DNA from: Hypsibius dujardini
Taxonomy: Eukaryota > Tardigrada > Eutardigrada > Parachela > Hypsibiidae
DNA length: 20,463 nucleotides
Assembly: GCA_001579985.1 (NCBI GenBank)
Contig: LRSR01009903.1
Location: 1-20,463, forward strand
Direction of reading: 5' to 3'
In this document: positions 20,445 to 20,463 of the stretch, in pieces
Position numbering within the stretch: position 1 is the stretch's first letter
Layout of the letters: each line of letters begins with the position of its first letter
Made by a program: the position numbers and the translations under genes
The notes under the pieces: model-generated
Told to the model about the DNA's origin: nothing
Seen by the model: only the letters and a program-made list of their open reading frames with translations
Database searches by the model: none

Positions 20445-20463
20445 TCATCCCACTTGGCAACCC

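Larger units (their letters stand above)
18394..20463 (+). repeat. Duplicated unit B (gene B with flanks), runs off the end
   Basis: Second direct copy of the unit at 8634. The similarity is still continuing at the last base of the window, so its right limit is unknown. Confidence 0.9.

Noticed and set aside
1-20463. One 9.75-kb tandem duplication covering both C-A and D-B
   Set aside because: C is on the minus strand and D on the plus strand, spacing to A and B differs (about 5.0 and 3.2 kb), and sequence between them is not similar; only the A/B units are direct copies.

Overview
This window is eukaryotic nuclear DNA, most likely from a small-genome invertebrate animal. The genes are split by short GT-AG introns, mostly 50-85 bp, with a TATA box about 75-85 bp upstream of the start codon. 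Long AT-rich gaps separate them, and there are DNA-transposon and retroelement remains. I cannot name the phylum from sequence alone. There are no bacterial operons, rRNA, tRNA or CRISPR. Because coding is spread over small exons, most real genes had to be assembled from splice sites and paralogue comparison.

Layout, left to right. (1) 380-905: the last two exons of an unrecognised plus-strand gene, joined by what looks like a rare GC-AG intron. (2) 3431-3779, minus: a two-exon gene for a 95-residue secreted peptide (gene C). (3) About 3.8-5.3 kb: no firm gene, only one weak terminal-exon candidate. (4) 5649-6825, minus: a decayed reverse-transcriptase retroelement. (5) 8634-10697: duplicated unit A, holding a five-exon gene for a secreted Cys-rich protein of 410 residues (gene A). 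(6) 11098-13770: a Merlin-class (IS1595/ISXO2-like) DNA transposon. It has about 111-bp inverted repeats, a four-exon transposase with an intact DDE triad, a G-rich 10-bp minisatellite near one end and a tetranucleotide repeat near the other. (7) 15357-15707, plus: gene D, paralogue of gene C with the same intron position but one base missing at the expected splice acceptor. (8) 15.8-18.4 kb: two open stretches of unknown status. (9) 18394 to the window end: duplicated unit B with gene B (413 residues), the tandem paralogue of gene A.

The locus is best read as a cluster of two lineage-specific secreted protein families (C/D small, A/B large Cys-rich), each present twice and interrupted by transposons. 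A and B are identical over 751 bp, introns included. They then differ strongly in the middle of exon 4 and become about 98% identical again, which suggests gene conversion around a divergent core. No function is assigned to either family; secretion is inferred from the signal peptides.
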